DNA from: DATLXU01 sp035575515
Lineage (GTDB): Bacteria; Acidobacteriota; Blastocatellia; UBA7656
Length of the DNA: 16,775 nucleotides
Reading direction: 5' to 3'
Assembly: GCA_035575515.1 (NCBI GenBank)
Contig: DATLXU010000049.1
Coordinates: 1 to 16,775 of the forward strand
In this document: positions 7,132-14,413 of the stretch, piece by piece
How positions within the stretch are numbered: the stretch's first letter is position 1
Layout: the number at the start of each line of letters is the position of its first letter
Notes under the pieces: generated by a model
Databases searched by the model: none
What the model was told of the DNA's origin: nothing
What the model saw: the letters and a program-made list of their open reading frames with translations, nothing else
Position numbers and translations under genes: made by a program

Positions 7132-7367
7132 ACGGTCGCCTTTTCCGGCAGCAGGATGACGCGCTCGCGCGCCAACTCGGCAGCGTAAGCGACGGCGGCC
7201 TGGATGTCTTCACGCTTGAGCGATGGATAGCTCGCGATTATTTCATCCGGACTGATATTGGCTGCGAGGTTGTCTAAGATAACTGAAACCAGGATGCGCG
7301 TACCTTTAATGCAAGCTTTGCCGTGACAGATTGAAGGGTCAACTGTGATTCGTTCCTGCCAGTTCAT
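7128..7367 (-). CDS. DUF433 antitoxin (VapB45-like)
   Basis: The product is 79 residues with the full DUF433 pattern. RITVDPSICHGKACIKGTRI is the N-terminal block, followed by a helix-turn-helix-like part VSVILDNLAANISPDEIIAS, then YPSLKREDIQAAVAYAA. DUF433 proteins are antitoxins of DUF5615 PIN-like toxins and normally bind their own promoter as part of the complex. The ATG at 7367 has GAGGA seven bases upstream, and a TATAAT hexamer lies about 20 bases before it. The partner gene directly downstream overlaps by four bases but is frameshifted, so the antitoxin probably persists alone. The gene itself looks intact and of normal length. Confidence 0.9.
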   Translation of the reverse strand: MNWQERITVDPSICHGKACIKGTRILVSVILDNLAANISPDEIIASYPSLKREDIQAAVAYAAELARERVILLPEKATV

Positions 7368-7386
7368 GCCTTTGTCCTCTACCGCA

Positions 7387-7392
7387 ATTATA
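7387..7392 (-). promoter_or_regulatory. Perfect -10 hexamer TATAAT for the DUF433 gene
   Basis: TATAAT on the minus strand lies 20-25 bases before the ATG at 7367. No convincing -35 hexamer is found at 16-18 bases upstream, so any promoter is -10 dominated or regulated. The 5' leader would be very short (about 13 bases), which is common for autoregulated toxin-antitoxin operons. Confidence 0.4.
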
Positions 7393-7466
7393 GCACCTGG
7401 ATGAAGACGGCTCGCTTCAAAGTTTGCCCTGAGCGCTTTAGACCTTTGTTGCGTCGTGCGGTGGTT

Positions 7467-7495
7467 TTGCGCTGACCTGTAAAGTCATGTATTAT
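7467..7495 (+). promoter_or_regulatory. Possible promoter of the amidase gene
   Basis: TTGCGC (7467-7472) is followed after 17 bases by TATTAT (7490-7495), which is 48 bases before the chosen ATG. The -10 match is 5/6 and the -35 match only 3/6. A second AT-rich hexamer, TATAAA, occurs at 7504-7509. It lies in a divergent spacer shared with the DUF433 gene. Confidence 0.33.
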
Positions 7496-7543
7496 TCGCG
7501 TGCTATAAAAAGATCTCGGCCCTACGGCCTCATCGAGGAGATT

Positions 7544-9334
7544 ATGAAGAAGAACTCGCGCGAAAGGAATAGACCACGACGCAATAAAGAAAAGCCAAAA
7601 CTCAACCGCCGCTCGTTTGTGAAGCTGCTTCCGGCAATGGGAGCCGCAGGCATTGTGGCGACGCATTTCGATGCGCCTTCCATAAAAGCGCAGACCGGCT
7701 CCGGCTCTGGCACCGGAGGCGGACAGCAGCAGCCGCAAGCGCCGCAACGCGTAACTAAAGATATGGTCAAGTCGGCAGAGCAGCTCATCGGCATTGACCT
7801 CACGGATGCGCAAATAGAGATGGCGCTTCCAGGAATAAATCGCAATCTCGCAAGCTATGAGGCTCTGCGCAAAATTGACGTGCCGCTCGATACCGAGCCT
7901 GCTGTCGCGTTTCATCCCGCGCTGCCCGGAAAACATTTCAACACCGTGCGCGCGAAATCAAAATTCAGCAAACCAGAAATTCCTAAGTTCAACTCGATTG
8001 AGGAAGTCGCCTTCTTCACTACGTTGCAACTCGCCGAGCTTGTTCGCACGCGCCGCATCTCTCCCGTTGAATTGACAAAGATGTACATCGCGCGGCTCAA
8101 GCGATTCGGGCCTAAGCTCCATTGCGTCGTCACGCTGACGGAAGACCTCGCGATGAAACAGGCCGAGCAGGCCGAGCGCGAGATAAGGCAGGGCAAGTAT
8201 CGCGGGCCGCTACACGGAATCCCTTGGGGCGCGAAAGACCTGTTTGCCACCAAAGGCATAAAGACGACGTGGGGGGCCGAGCCGTTCCGCGATCAGGTGA
8301 TTGATTACGACGCGACCGTAGTTGAGCGATTGCGCGATGCGGGCGCAGTCTTAGTAGCAAAACTTTCAATGGGCGCGCTCGCTCAAGGGCCGCGGTGGTT
8401 CGGCGGCGTGACTCGAAACCCGTGGCAGCCAGATGAAGACCGCTTAGGTTCAAGCGGCTCGTCCGCTGGCTCAGCCGCCGCAACGTCAGCCGGGCTTGTC
8501 GGATTTGCGATGGGCACAGAAACGCTCGGCTCGATTGTTTCTCCTTCATCTCGTTGCGGCGTGGTCGGCCTGCGTCCGACCTACGGGCGCATCAGCCGCT
8601 ACGGCGCGATGGGACTCAGTTGGACGATGGACAAGATCGGCCCCATCGCTCGCGGAGTCGAAGATTGCGCGGCGATACTTGCGGCCACATACGGACCGGA
8701 CGAGCGCGACATCACTGTAGGCGACGCGGCTTTCAACTGGAACGCCGACGCGCCTCTCGCAAAGATGCGAATCGGATATTTGAAGGCAGAATTCGAGCAG
8801 GGCGACGATAAAGTAAAAGCCATGTACAAAGAAGCGCTCGACGCGCTTCGCGCTACAGGCGCGAATCTTCAGCCTATAGAGCTGCCGCAATTCCCTGCTC
8901 AAAATCTGCGATTCATCTTATCGGCGGAAGCGGCAACGGCTTTCGACGACATCACGCGCGATGGCCGAGTCAATCAACTCTCAGGTCAGTCGCCGAACGA
9001 TTGGCCGAACACGTTCCGCACATCTCGCTTCATCACCGCGGTCGAGTACCTCCGCGCGCAACGCGCTCGCACGCTCTTGATGCGCGAGATGGATCGCTTC
9101 ATGTCGAACTGGGATGTTTTCGTTTCGCCCGCGCCCGGCAGCGCAAGCCTGCTCATCACGAACCTGACAGGTCATCCGGCAGTGTGCGTGCCGTGCGGGT
9201 TCATTGATAACCTGCCGCGCTCGATCATGTTCACCGGCGGATTGTACGACGAGGCCGCGCCTTTAAGAGTAGCTTTAGCATTTGAGCGCGCGACCCCGTG
9301 GCACACGATGCATCCGAAGATGGACTGGGCGTGA
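7544..9334 (+). CDS. Tat-exported amidase-signature family hydrolase
   Basis: The product is 596 residues from the ATG at 7544. GAGGAG at 7535-7540 supports this start over an in-frame ATG 57 bases upstream. A long basic N-region leads to the twin-arginine motif NRRSFVK and a hydrophobic stretch (LLPAMGAAGIVAT), so export by the Tat pathway is likely. A Gly/Gln-rich linker follows. The catalytic core spans about 180-590 with the Ser-cisSer-Lys triad: Lys231 (WGAKDLF), Ser306 (SGSSAGSAAA) and Ser330 (GTETLGSIVS). Spacings of 75 and 24 residues equal those of GatA and fatty acid amide hydrolase. The usual GTDTGGSI is GTETLGSI here. No gatC or gatB neighbour and the export signal argue against tRNA amidation; cleavage of an amide or peptide amide in the envelope is likely. 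The exact substrate is unknown. Confidence 0.92.
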   Translation: MKKNSRERNRPRRNKEKPKLNRRSFVKLLPAMGAAGIVATHFDAPSIKAQTGSGSGTGGGQQQPQAPQRVTKDMVKSAEQLIGIDLTDAQIEMALPGINRNLASYEALRKIDVPLDTEPAVAFHPALPGKHFNTVRAKSKFSKPEIPKFNSIEEVAFFTTLQLAELVRTRRISPVELTKMYIARLKRFGPKLHCVVTLTEDLAMKQAEQAEREIRQGKYRGPLHGIPWGAKDLFATKGIKTTWGAEPFRDQVIDYDATVVERLRDAGAVLVAKLSMGALAQGPRWFGGVTRNPWQPDEDRLGSSGSSAGSAAATSAGLVGFAMGTETLGSIVSPSSRCGVVGLRPTYGRISRYGAMGLSWTMDKIGPIARGVEDCAAILAATYGPDERDITVGDAAFNWNADAPLAKMRIGYLKAEFEQGDDKVKAMYKEALDALRATGANLQPIELPQFPAQNLRFILSAEAATAFDDITRDGRVNQLSGQSPNDWPNTFRTSRFITAVEYLRAQRARTLLMREMDRFMSNWDVFVSPAPGSASLLITNLTGHPAVCVPCGFIDNLPRSIMFTGGLYDEAAPLRVALAFERATPWHTMHPKMDWA

Positions 9335-9449
9335 GGCAGGGGGCAGGGGTCGGGGGTCAGGCCGGAACAACACCTTGAAAATGGCTCTGGAAGCCTGTTT
9401 CAAGACAACGATCAATCTGCCAATTCCTGACTTGGTCCCTGACCCCCGA
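9335..9449. repeat. G-rich palindromic repeat with a nested hairpin after the amidase gene
   Basis: Directly after the amidase TGA comes a G-rich run (9335-9361). Its end TCGGGGGTCAGG (9350-9361) is exactly complementary to CCTGACCCCCGA (9438-9449). Between them, CTTGAAAATGGCT (9374-9386) and its near-complement (9392-9404, 11 of 13 pairs) form a second hairpin with a 5-base loop. The two nested stems could end transcription of the amidase gene or represent an interspersed repeat; no poly-T run follows. From 9450 to about 9579 I see no further feature except a small palindrome, GTTGATTCATCAAC, at 9461-9474. Confidence 0.65.
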
Positions 9450-9579
9450 TCTATGCCAGAGTTGATTCATCAACCGCGGGTGTGCGATACTGCCCGAAGC
9501 GATGAGCAGTAAGGTTGTGGCAAGCAGCAAATCGTTTATTGTCTCTAAGCGTCAACTCAAAAAATCGAAGCTGCGACTG

Positions 9580-9608
9580 CTGACTATTTACCTTCACGCT
9601 GATAAAAT
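9580..9608 (+). promoter_or_regulatory. Possible sigma-70 type promoter of the caspase-like gene
   Basis: CTGACT (9580-9585) stands 17 bases before TAAAAT (9603-9608); the matches are 4/6 and 5/6. The predicted transcript would begin near 9615 and give a leader of about 30 bases carrying AAGGGGGA before the ATG at 9645. Confidence 0.42.
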
Positions 9609-9644
9609 GGCGAGCGCACTGGCTCGTTCAACAAAGGGGGAAGT

Positions 9645-11891
9645 ATGCGTCATAAAATTCTCGTATCGCTTTTGACATTATCTTTATGCGCGCCGTTTGT
9701 ATCGGCGGGCGCATCGCAAAAACCGCAGGGCAAGCAGAGGACCGGACAAAAGCCCGCGACTTCAACTAGGCAACCCGATAAGACTACCGCGCCCGCTGAG
9801 GCGGCCAAACCCGCCGCCGCACCTGCGCAGCCGAAGCGCGTCGCCGCAGATCAATGGGCGTTGCTCATCGGCATAAGCCAGTATCCCGGCCAGATTCAAA
9901 GCCTGCAATTTCCGCGCAGCGACGCTCGCGCAATCAAAGACCTGCTCGTCAGCGCGGCGGGTTTTCCTGAAGACCACGTGAAACTGCTCACGGATGACGG
10001 CGCGGGCGATGCGAAGGCGACAAAGCAAAACATCTTCGCCGCCATTGATCAGTACCTCGCGCCGCGCGTAGAGGCTGGCCATCAGGTGATTGTATTTTTA
10101 GCAGGTCATGGCATAACGCGCGGGCTTGGCGCTCAGGCCAAGAGTTTCTTCCTGCCGGTTGATGTCAACGCTGCGACGAAGGAATCGCTTGAGAGCACAG
10201 CGATTGACCTCGCAGACCTGGCGGCGCGGCTCGGCACGCTCAAAGCGTCACAGTTTACGATCTTCATGGACGCCTGCCGCGAAGACCCGTTTCCCGGTCG
10301 TGGCATTAAAGGCAATACGATGACTGACGTGATGGCTCGCGGCCTGACGATAGTTCGCAAGGAGGAGCAGGCGCAAGCGACGCCGCCGACCGCGATTGTA
10401 TTTTATGCCTGTCAGGTCGGCGAGCGCGCTTATGAAGACCCGAAGCTAGAGCACGGCGTTTTCACCTATTTCATTTTGAAAGGCATAAAAGATATCGCGG
10501 CCAATCCCGATGGCCGGGTCGAAGCGGGGCAGCTTGCCAGTTACCTGCGCGAGAACGTGCGAGGGTGGAGCGAAGAGTTTCAGCAGCGCGCGAAGTTCCC
10601 CGTCGAGCAAACGCCTACGATGACGGCTGTCGAAGTTCGCGGACCGATGGTCGTCGTGCGCATGGCAGAAGCCTCGCCCAAACCGCCCTCGCCGCCTACC
10701 GTCGGGACACTTTCGCTTTTCACTTCGCCGAAGGACGCCAGCGTCAGTCTTAACGGCCAGCAGCTTGGCACCGCGCCGATTGAAAAAGAGCTTGCGCCGG
10801 GCACCTACACCATCAAAGCCGAGCTTTCAGGCTTTCAACCGACTGAAGCGAAAGTAACAATCGTCGCCGGATACAATCAGGAGTTCACGCTCACGCTCAA
10901 GCCAGCGGCGTCGAATGCGAGCTATGACAAAGGCGTGCAGTTTGAATCGCAGAAGCTGTGGCCGCAGGCCATCGCCTCTTACGAGCAGGCGATAAAACAG
11001 GACGCCAGCCTGATGGCGGCTTACGAGCGACTGGCCGGAGCTTATCTTGCGACGGGCCGCTATCGCGACGCGATTGATCTGCTAGGGACTGCGAGCGAGA
11101 AGTTTCCTGATAACGCGACGTTGATTGCTCGCCGCGCGCGCGCGTTGAGCCTTTGGGCCGGAATCGAAGAGACACAGGACCAGTCAATGAATCCGCGACC
11201 CGACAAAGCCGTGAAGTGGAAAGACGCGCGCAAGGAAGCTGTGAAGGCGGCAGAGCTTGCCGCGCAGAAAGCGCCCGACTCTGAGGTTGCGCAGCTCGCG
11301 CTCGGATACGCTTATGGGCTTGACGATAAGAGTTATCAAAAGGCATTGAACTCTTTCGTAAAGGCTTCAACGATTGCGCCCGAAGACGCCGAAGGTTATT
11401 TCGGCGTGGGCTGGACCTATCGTTTGATGAAGCAGTACGAGCAGGCCGTCCCGCAGTTGAAGAAAGCGATTGAGCTGAGGCCGGATTACTACGAAGCTCA
11501 CCGCGAGCTTGCCTATTGCAACCACGCGATGGGCAACACCGACGAAGCGATTAAAGAGTACAACACGGCGACGGGCTACAGGGGCGAGACTAATAATTCG
11601 GGTGAGATGGCAGGCAATCACCTTGCGCTGTCGGCGTTGTATGTCGAGAAGGGCCAGGAGGTAGGCGGCGAAGACGGCAAAGCCATTGCCGCCGCGGGCA
11701 AAGGCCATGAGACGGAAGCGCGCGAGTATGACCCGACGTTAAAGGCCGCGTTGAAGATTTTAACCAGCAGCGGCGTTGCCTTTCGAATGCAGAGCTACCT
11801 GCCGTCGGAGTTGCGCAACCTGATTAACGACAAGAGTGTGGACCTTCCCGGCGGAGTGAAGATTCCCTTCCCGAAGAAACGCTTTCCGTAA
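9645..11891 (+). CDS. Exported caspase-family (C14) protein with PEGA and TPR domains
   Basis: The product is 748 residues. A Sec signal peptide covers about residues 1-22 (LLTLSLCAPFVSA), followed by a Lys/Ala/Pro-rich linker to about residue 62. The caspase p20-like domain (about 63-330) starts DQWALLIGISQYPG and carries an intact dyad: His155 in FLAGHGIT and Cys211 in FMDACRED. A PEGA domain (about 354-420) contains SPKDASVSLNGQQLG. From about 425 to 650 there are TPR-like helical repeats, including FESQKLWPQAIASYEQAIKQ and YEQAVPQLKKAIELRPDYYE. Prokaryotic C14 proteases cleave after basic or acidic residues depending on subfamily; the specificity here is unknown. Export means it acts outside the cytoplasm, unlike caspase effectors of defence systems. 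The start is supported by AAGGGGGA. Its nearest neighbours, the amidase and the convergent small gene, suggest no operon. Confidence 0.9.
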   Translation: MRHKILVSLLTLSLCAPFVSAGASQKPQGKQRTGQKPATSTRQPDKTTAPAEAAKPAAAPAQPKRVAADQWALLIGISQYPGQIQSLQFPRSDARAIKDLLVSAAGFPEDHVKLLTDDGAGDAKATKQNIFAAIDQYLAPRVEAGHQVIVFLAGHGITRGLGAQAKSFFLPVDVNAATKESLESTAIDLADLAARLGTLKASQFTIFMDACREDPFPGRGIKGNTMTDVMARGLTIVRKEEQAQATPPTAIVFYACQVGERAYEDPKLEHGVFTYFILKGIKDIAANPDGRVEAGQLASYLRENVRGWSEEFQQRAKFPVEQTPTMTAVEVRGPMVVVRMAEASPKPPSPPTVGTLSLFTSPKDASVSLNGQQLGTAPIEKELAPGTYTIKAELSGFQPTEAKVTIVAGYNQEFTLTLKPAASNASYDKGVQFESQKLWPQAIASYEQAIKQDASLMAAYERLAGAYLATGRYRDAIDLLGTASEKFPDNATLIARRARALSLWAGIEETQDQSMNPRPDKAVKWKDARKEAVKAAELAAQKAPDSEVAQLALGYAYGLDDKSYQKALNSFVKASTIAPEDAEGYFGVGWTYRLMKQYEQAVPQLKKAIELRPDYYEAHRELAYCNHAMGNTDEAIKEYNTATGYRGETNNSGEMAGNHLALSALYVEKGQEVGGEDGKAIAAAGKGHETEAREYDPTLKAALKILTSSGVAFRMQSYLPSELRNLINDKSVDLPGGVKIPFPKKRFP

Positions 11892-11898
11892 ACGCAAC

Positions 11899-11928
11899 TG
11901 CGGGCGCGGAGTCAATCCCGCGCCCGCA
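11899..11928. terminator. Perfect GC-rich hairpin between convergent genes
   Basis: TGCGGGCGCGG (11899-11909) is exactly complementary to CCGCGCCCGCA (11918-11928), giving an 11-bp stem with an 8-base loop. It starts 8 bases after the caspase gene stop and ends 9 bases before the stop of the possible small gene on the other strand, which fits a shared bidirectional terminator. No strong T-run follows on either strand, so it may act as a pause or 3'-end stabiliser instead. Confidence 0.65.
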
Positions 11929-11937
11929 CATCTAATT

Positions 11938-12123
11938 TCAAACGTGATTCTCATCGGCTTGTAGAGTCAGCTTAATCTCGGACACGCTTCCCGACATCGC
12001 GCTGCGCCCGCCCTTCGCCGCGCGCAGCCTGCGACCCGCCTTCTCGAAGGACGCGCGCCGGGCGCCCGAGTCTTTGAGTAACTCTCGCGTTGCCGCCCAT
12101 GTTCTGGTCGTCGCGGTCGCCAT
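11938..12123 (-). CDS. Possible small basic protein, unknown function
   Basis: The product is 61 residues from the ATG at 12123, where GGTGAG lies three bases upstream. An ATG 13 codons further up (12162) has no comparable ribosome binding site. The product is Arg/Lys/Ala-rich (TRTWAATRELLKDSGARR, then FEKAGRRLRAAKGG) and ends VSEIKLTLQADENHV. I recognise no family. Support comes from the ribosome binding site, GC-rich third positions like its neighbours and the convergent hairpin placed just after its stop. It could still be a chance frame in a GC-rich spacer. Confidence 0.38.
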   Translation of the reverse strand: MATATTRTWAATRELLKDSGARRASFEKAGRRLRAAKGGRSAMSGSVSEIKLTLQADENHV

Positions 12124-12279
12124 AATCTCACCGTCTGCGATATGGTCAAGTCTAACATACAAGCGCGATTTTCAAATCCAGCCCAGACAGCCCGCGAGGT
12201 TGATGGCATCCTCATCTGAAGCGGGCGTGACGAATATGATTGATAGACCCCGTTAATTGATTACAGCCGCGGGCGGCTT

Positions 12280-12309
12280 TTGTCAAAACTGGTTCGCAAA
12301 GGTTAAAAT
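12280..12309 (+). promoter_or_regulatory. Good sigma-70 type promoter for the aconitase-E1 operon
   Basis: TTGTCA (12280-12285) is separated by 18 bases from TAAAAT (12304-12309); each hexamer matches the consensus at 5 of 6 positions. It leaves a leader of about 70 bases before the ATG at 12388. The region between the small gene and this site (12124-12279) shows no other feature. Confidence 0.55.
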
Positions 12310-12316
12310 ATACTTC

Positions 12317-12352
12317 ACGGCTTGGATGAGTTTTGCACCGGCTCATCGCCGT
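12317..12352 (+). promoter_or_regulatory. Hairpin in the 5' leader of the aconitase gene
   Basis: ACGGC and GATGAG (12317-12321 and 12325-12330) pair with CTCATC and GCCGT (12342-12347 and 12348-12352). This gives an 11-bp stem with a 3-base bulge and an 11-base loop. It lies between the predicted transcription start and the ribosome binding site (AGAGG, 12375-12379). It could be a leader stabiliser or a regulatory element; I recognise no known riboswitch. Confidence 0.35.
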
Positions 12353-12387
12353 TTGCAAGTCTTCATTGTCTTACAGAGGTATATTGA

Positions 12388-14400
12388 ATGATTGAGAGCC
12401 TGCTCCGGCGCAAAATCGTCAAGCGCCCCTCCAAAGTTCAACTCAAAGGCCGGATACTTTTTCTCGCAGAAGACGCTGCGACAGTGCGCGCTCAACTCGA
12501 CGGCAAAGACCTCGATGTTGAAAACATCCCGCCGCTGCGCAACGACATCTCGACCGACGAAATCACGCCCGCCTACATCTGCTATCACTTCGATGAGAAA
12601 CTCGGCGAGTTCGTCTACATCGGACTCAAGTGCGGCGATGAGTTTCCGATAAAACGAAACGATGTAAAAAATGGCGGCTTCGTTGTTTCAGTATCAGGCA
12701 AGCGGCGAGGCAAAGGCTCAAGCCGCGAGCAGTCGCCTTACGCCGAAATCTCTGCGGGCATTCGCTTAGTCGTAGCTGAAAACATCGAGCGCATCTACAA
12801 GCAGAACTGCCAGAATCTCGGCCTGCTGACTTCGACAAACTTCGACATTCTGAAGCGCATCGCTGCTGGCGAAGAGATTCCACTTGAAGAGTTCACGCGC
12901 GGCGAGGATGAAATCACGCGGCAGATAATCGAGTACGGCGGGCTGTTTCCGTTCAACGTCGCGCGGCTTCAAGGCAAAGTCACAATCCCGCCCATCACGA
13001 CTGCAAAGCGCCCGATGACGCTTGCGGAAAAAATATTCGCGCGCCACTTCGTCACCGATCTTTCACAGAATCAAGTCGGCGTTGAAGCCGTTCGTCCGGG
13101 CGATGCGGGATTCGTGCGCACAGACATTCGATTCAGCCACGAATACGTCACGCCGATGGCGGCGATTTTTTATGAGCAGCTCGTCGGCGATGAGCCTGTG
13201 AACGATCCATCATCAATCTACTTCTTTCAGGATCATCTGACTTTCCTTGATGATGTGATGCCGCCCGAAAGAAAAGCGATGGGCTTGCTCGATCTGGCGC
13301 ACGAGCTTATACGCAAGCAGGCAGCGTTTGCTGAAAAGCAGGGCATCCGCCTTCACGGCGCGCTGCGCGACCGCAAAGGCTCGGAAGCAATCTGTCACAG
13401 CCTGATACTTCAGGATTACGCGCTGCCCGGCCAGATAATCATTGGGAGTGATTCGCACACGCCGCACGCGGGCGCAATCGGCGCAGTCGCGTTCGGCGTA
13501 GGAACCACAGACGTTTTCAATTCGTGGATAACCAGAGACGTTCGCGTGCGCGTGCCCGAACAGGTTCGCGTGCGAGTCACGGGCAAGCGGCCCGATAACG
13601 TCACGGCTAAAGATTTCATGCTCGAAATTCTTCGCACGGACTTTGTAAGAAACGGCGACGTGATTGGCCGCATAATCGAATACACTGGCGATGCGGTTCG
13701 AGACCTCAGCATTGACGAGCGCGCGACGATGACAAACATGGCCGCAGAGGTTGGCGGATTCACAGGCATCGTCGCGGCAGACGAAAAGACCGTTGAGTTT
13801 TTAGTCGAGCGCGGCTTGTCTCGCGAAGAAGCTGAAAGGCTTTGCGAAGGGATGCAGAGCGACGCGGATGCCGAATACGCGCTGACGATAGAGATTGACG
13901 CGAACCGCTTGCGTCCGATGATTGCGCGGCCGGGCGATCCCGGCAACGGGATGTTCGTTGATGAACTAGCAGAGCCGGTCAAGATTGACATTGCTTATGG
14001 CGGCTCTTGCACCGCTGGCAAGAAAGAAGACATGGACATGTACGCGCGCGTCTTTCGCGAAGCGATTGCTCGCGGCCAGCGTGTTCACCCGGACGTTCAA
14101 TGCTTCATTCAATTTGGCTCGCAGGAAGTTCGCGAGTACTGCCAGCAGCAAGGCTATCTCGACATCTTCAACAGAGTCGGCGCACACGTCATCGAGCCGA
14201 GTTGCGGCGCGTGCATAAACGCAGGGCCGGGCGTAAGCACGCTCAAAGAGCAGGTTGTAATCAGCGCGCAGAACAGAAATTTTCCGGGCCGCAGCGGGCC
14301 GGGCCAGATGTATCTGGCGTCGCCGCTCACGGTTGCCGCTTCTGCAATTGCCGGTCAGATCGTCGAGTACCGGCCCGCATCGGCAGCCTCAATGAATTGA
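12388..14400 (+). CDS. Aconitase-family hydratase, AcnB-like domain order without HEAT domain
   Basis: The product is 670 residues. The mobile 'swivel' domain comes first (about residues 50-150: ISTDEITPAY, then Ser111-Ser112-Arg113 in GKGSSREQ). The iron-sulfur catalytic domains follow, with DSHT at 355-358 and cluster ligands Cys541 (GGSCTAG), Cys606 and Cys609 (SCGAC). SDADAEYALTIEID and RNFPGRSGPGQMYLAS match blocks of E. coli AcnB. AcnB has the same order but carries an extra N-terminal HEAT-like domain of about 160 residues, absent here. It probably isomerises citrate and isocitrate through a [4Fe-4S] cluster in the cytoplasm. A related substrate such as homocitrate, methylcitrate or isopropylmalate is possible. 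SCTN, usual in the family, is SCTA. The E1 gene starts 13 bases downstream, so they form an operon. Confidence 0.88.
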   Translation: MIESLLRRKIVKRPSKVQLKGRILFLAEDAATVRAQLDGKDLDVENIPPLRNDISTDEITPAYICYHFDEKLGEFVYIGLKCGDEFPIKRNDVKNGGFVVSVSGKRRGKGSSREQSPYAEISAGIRLVVAENIERIYKQNCQNLGLLTSTNFDILKRIAAGEEIPLEEFTRGEDEITRQIIEYGGLFPFNVARLQGKVTIPPITTAKRPMTLAEKIFARHFVTDLSQNQVGVEAVRPGDAGFVRTDIRFSHEYVTPMAAIFYEQLVGDEPVNDPSSIYFFQDHLTFLDDVMPPERKAMGLLDLAHELIRKQAAFAEKQGIRLHGALRDRKGSEAICHSLILQDYALPGQIIIGSDSHTPHAGAIGAVAFGVGTTDVFNSWITRDVRVRVPEQVRVRVTGKRPDNVTAKDFMLEILRTDFVRNGDVIGRIIEYTGDAVRDLSIDERATMTNMAAEVGGFTGIVAADEKTVEFLVERGLSREEAERLCEGMQSDADAEYALTIEIDANRLRPMIARPGDPGNGMFVDELAEPVKIDIAYGGSCTAGKKEDMDMYARVFREAIARGQRVHPDVQCFIQFGSQEVREYCQQQGYLDIFNRVGAHVIEPSCGACINAGPGVSTLKEQVVISAQNRNFPGRSGPGQMYLASPLTVAASAIAGQIVEYRPASAASMN

Positions 14401-14413
14401 TCTGGAGGAACGC

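Noticed and set aside
7487..7543. Extension of the amidase N-terminus by 19 residues
   Set aside because: It would precede the GAGGAG ribosome binding site and place extra residues before the Tat motif.
9335..9361. Possible G-quadruplex in the G-rich run
   Set aside because: There are only three runs of three or more G; the exact complement at 9438-9449 explains the segment better as a palindrome.
9282..9512. 76-codon plus-strand frame over the amidase end and palindrome
   Set aside because: It is composed of gene tail in the wrong frame plus repeat sequence.
9645..11891. Caspase-like protein as effector of an anti-phage defence island
   Set aside because: It has a signal peptide and no linked sensor, gasdermin, nuclease or nucleotide cyclase gene, so a defence role is unsupported.
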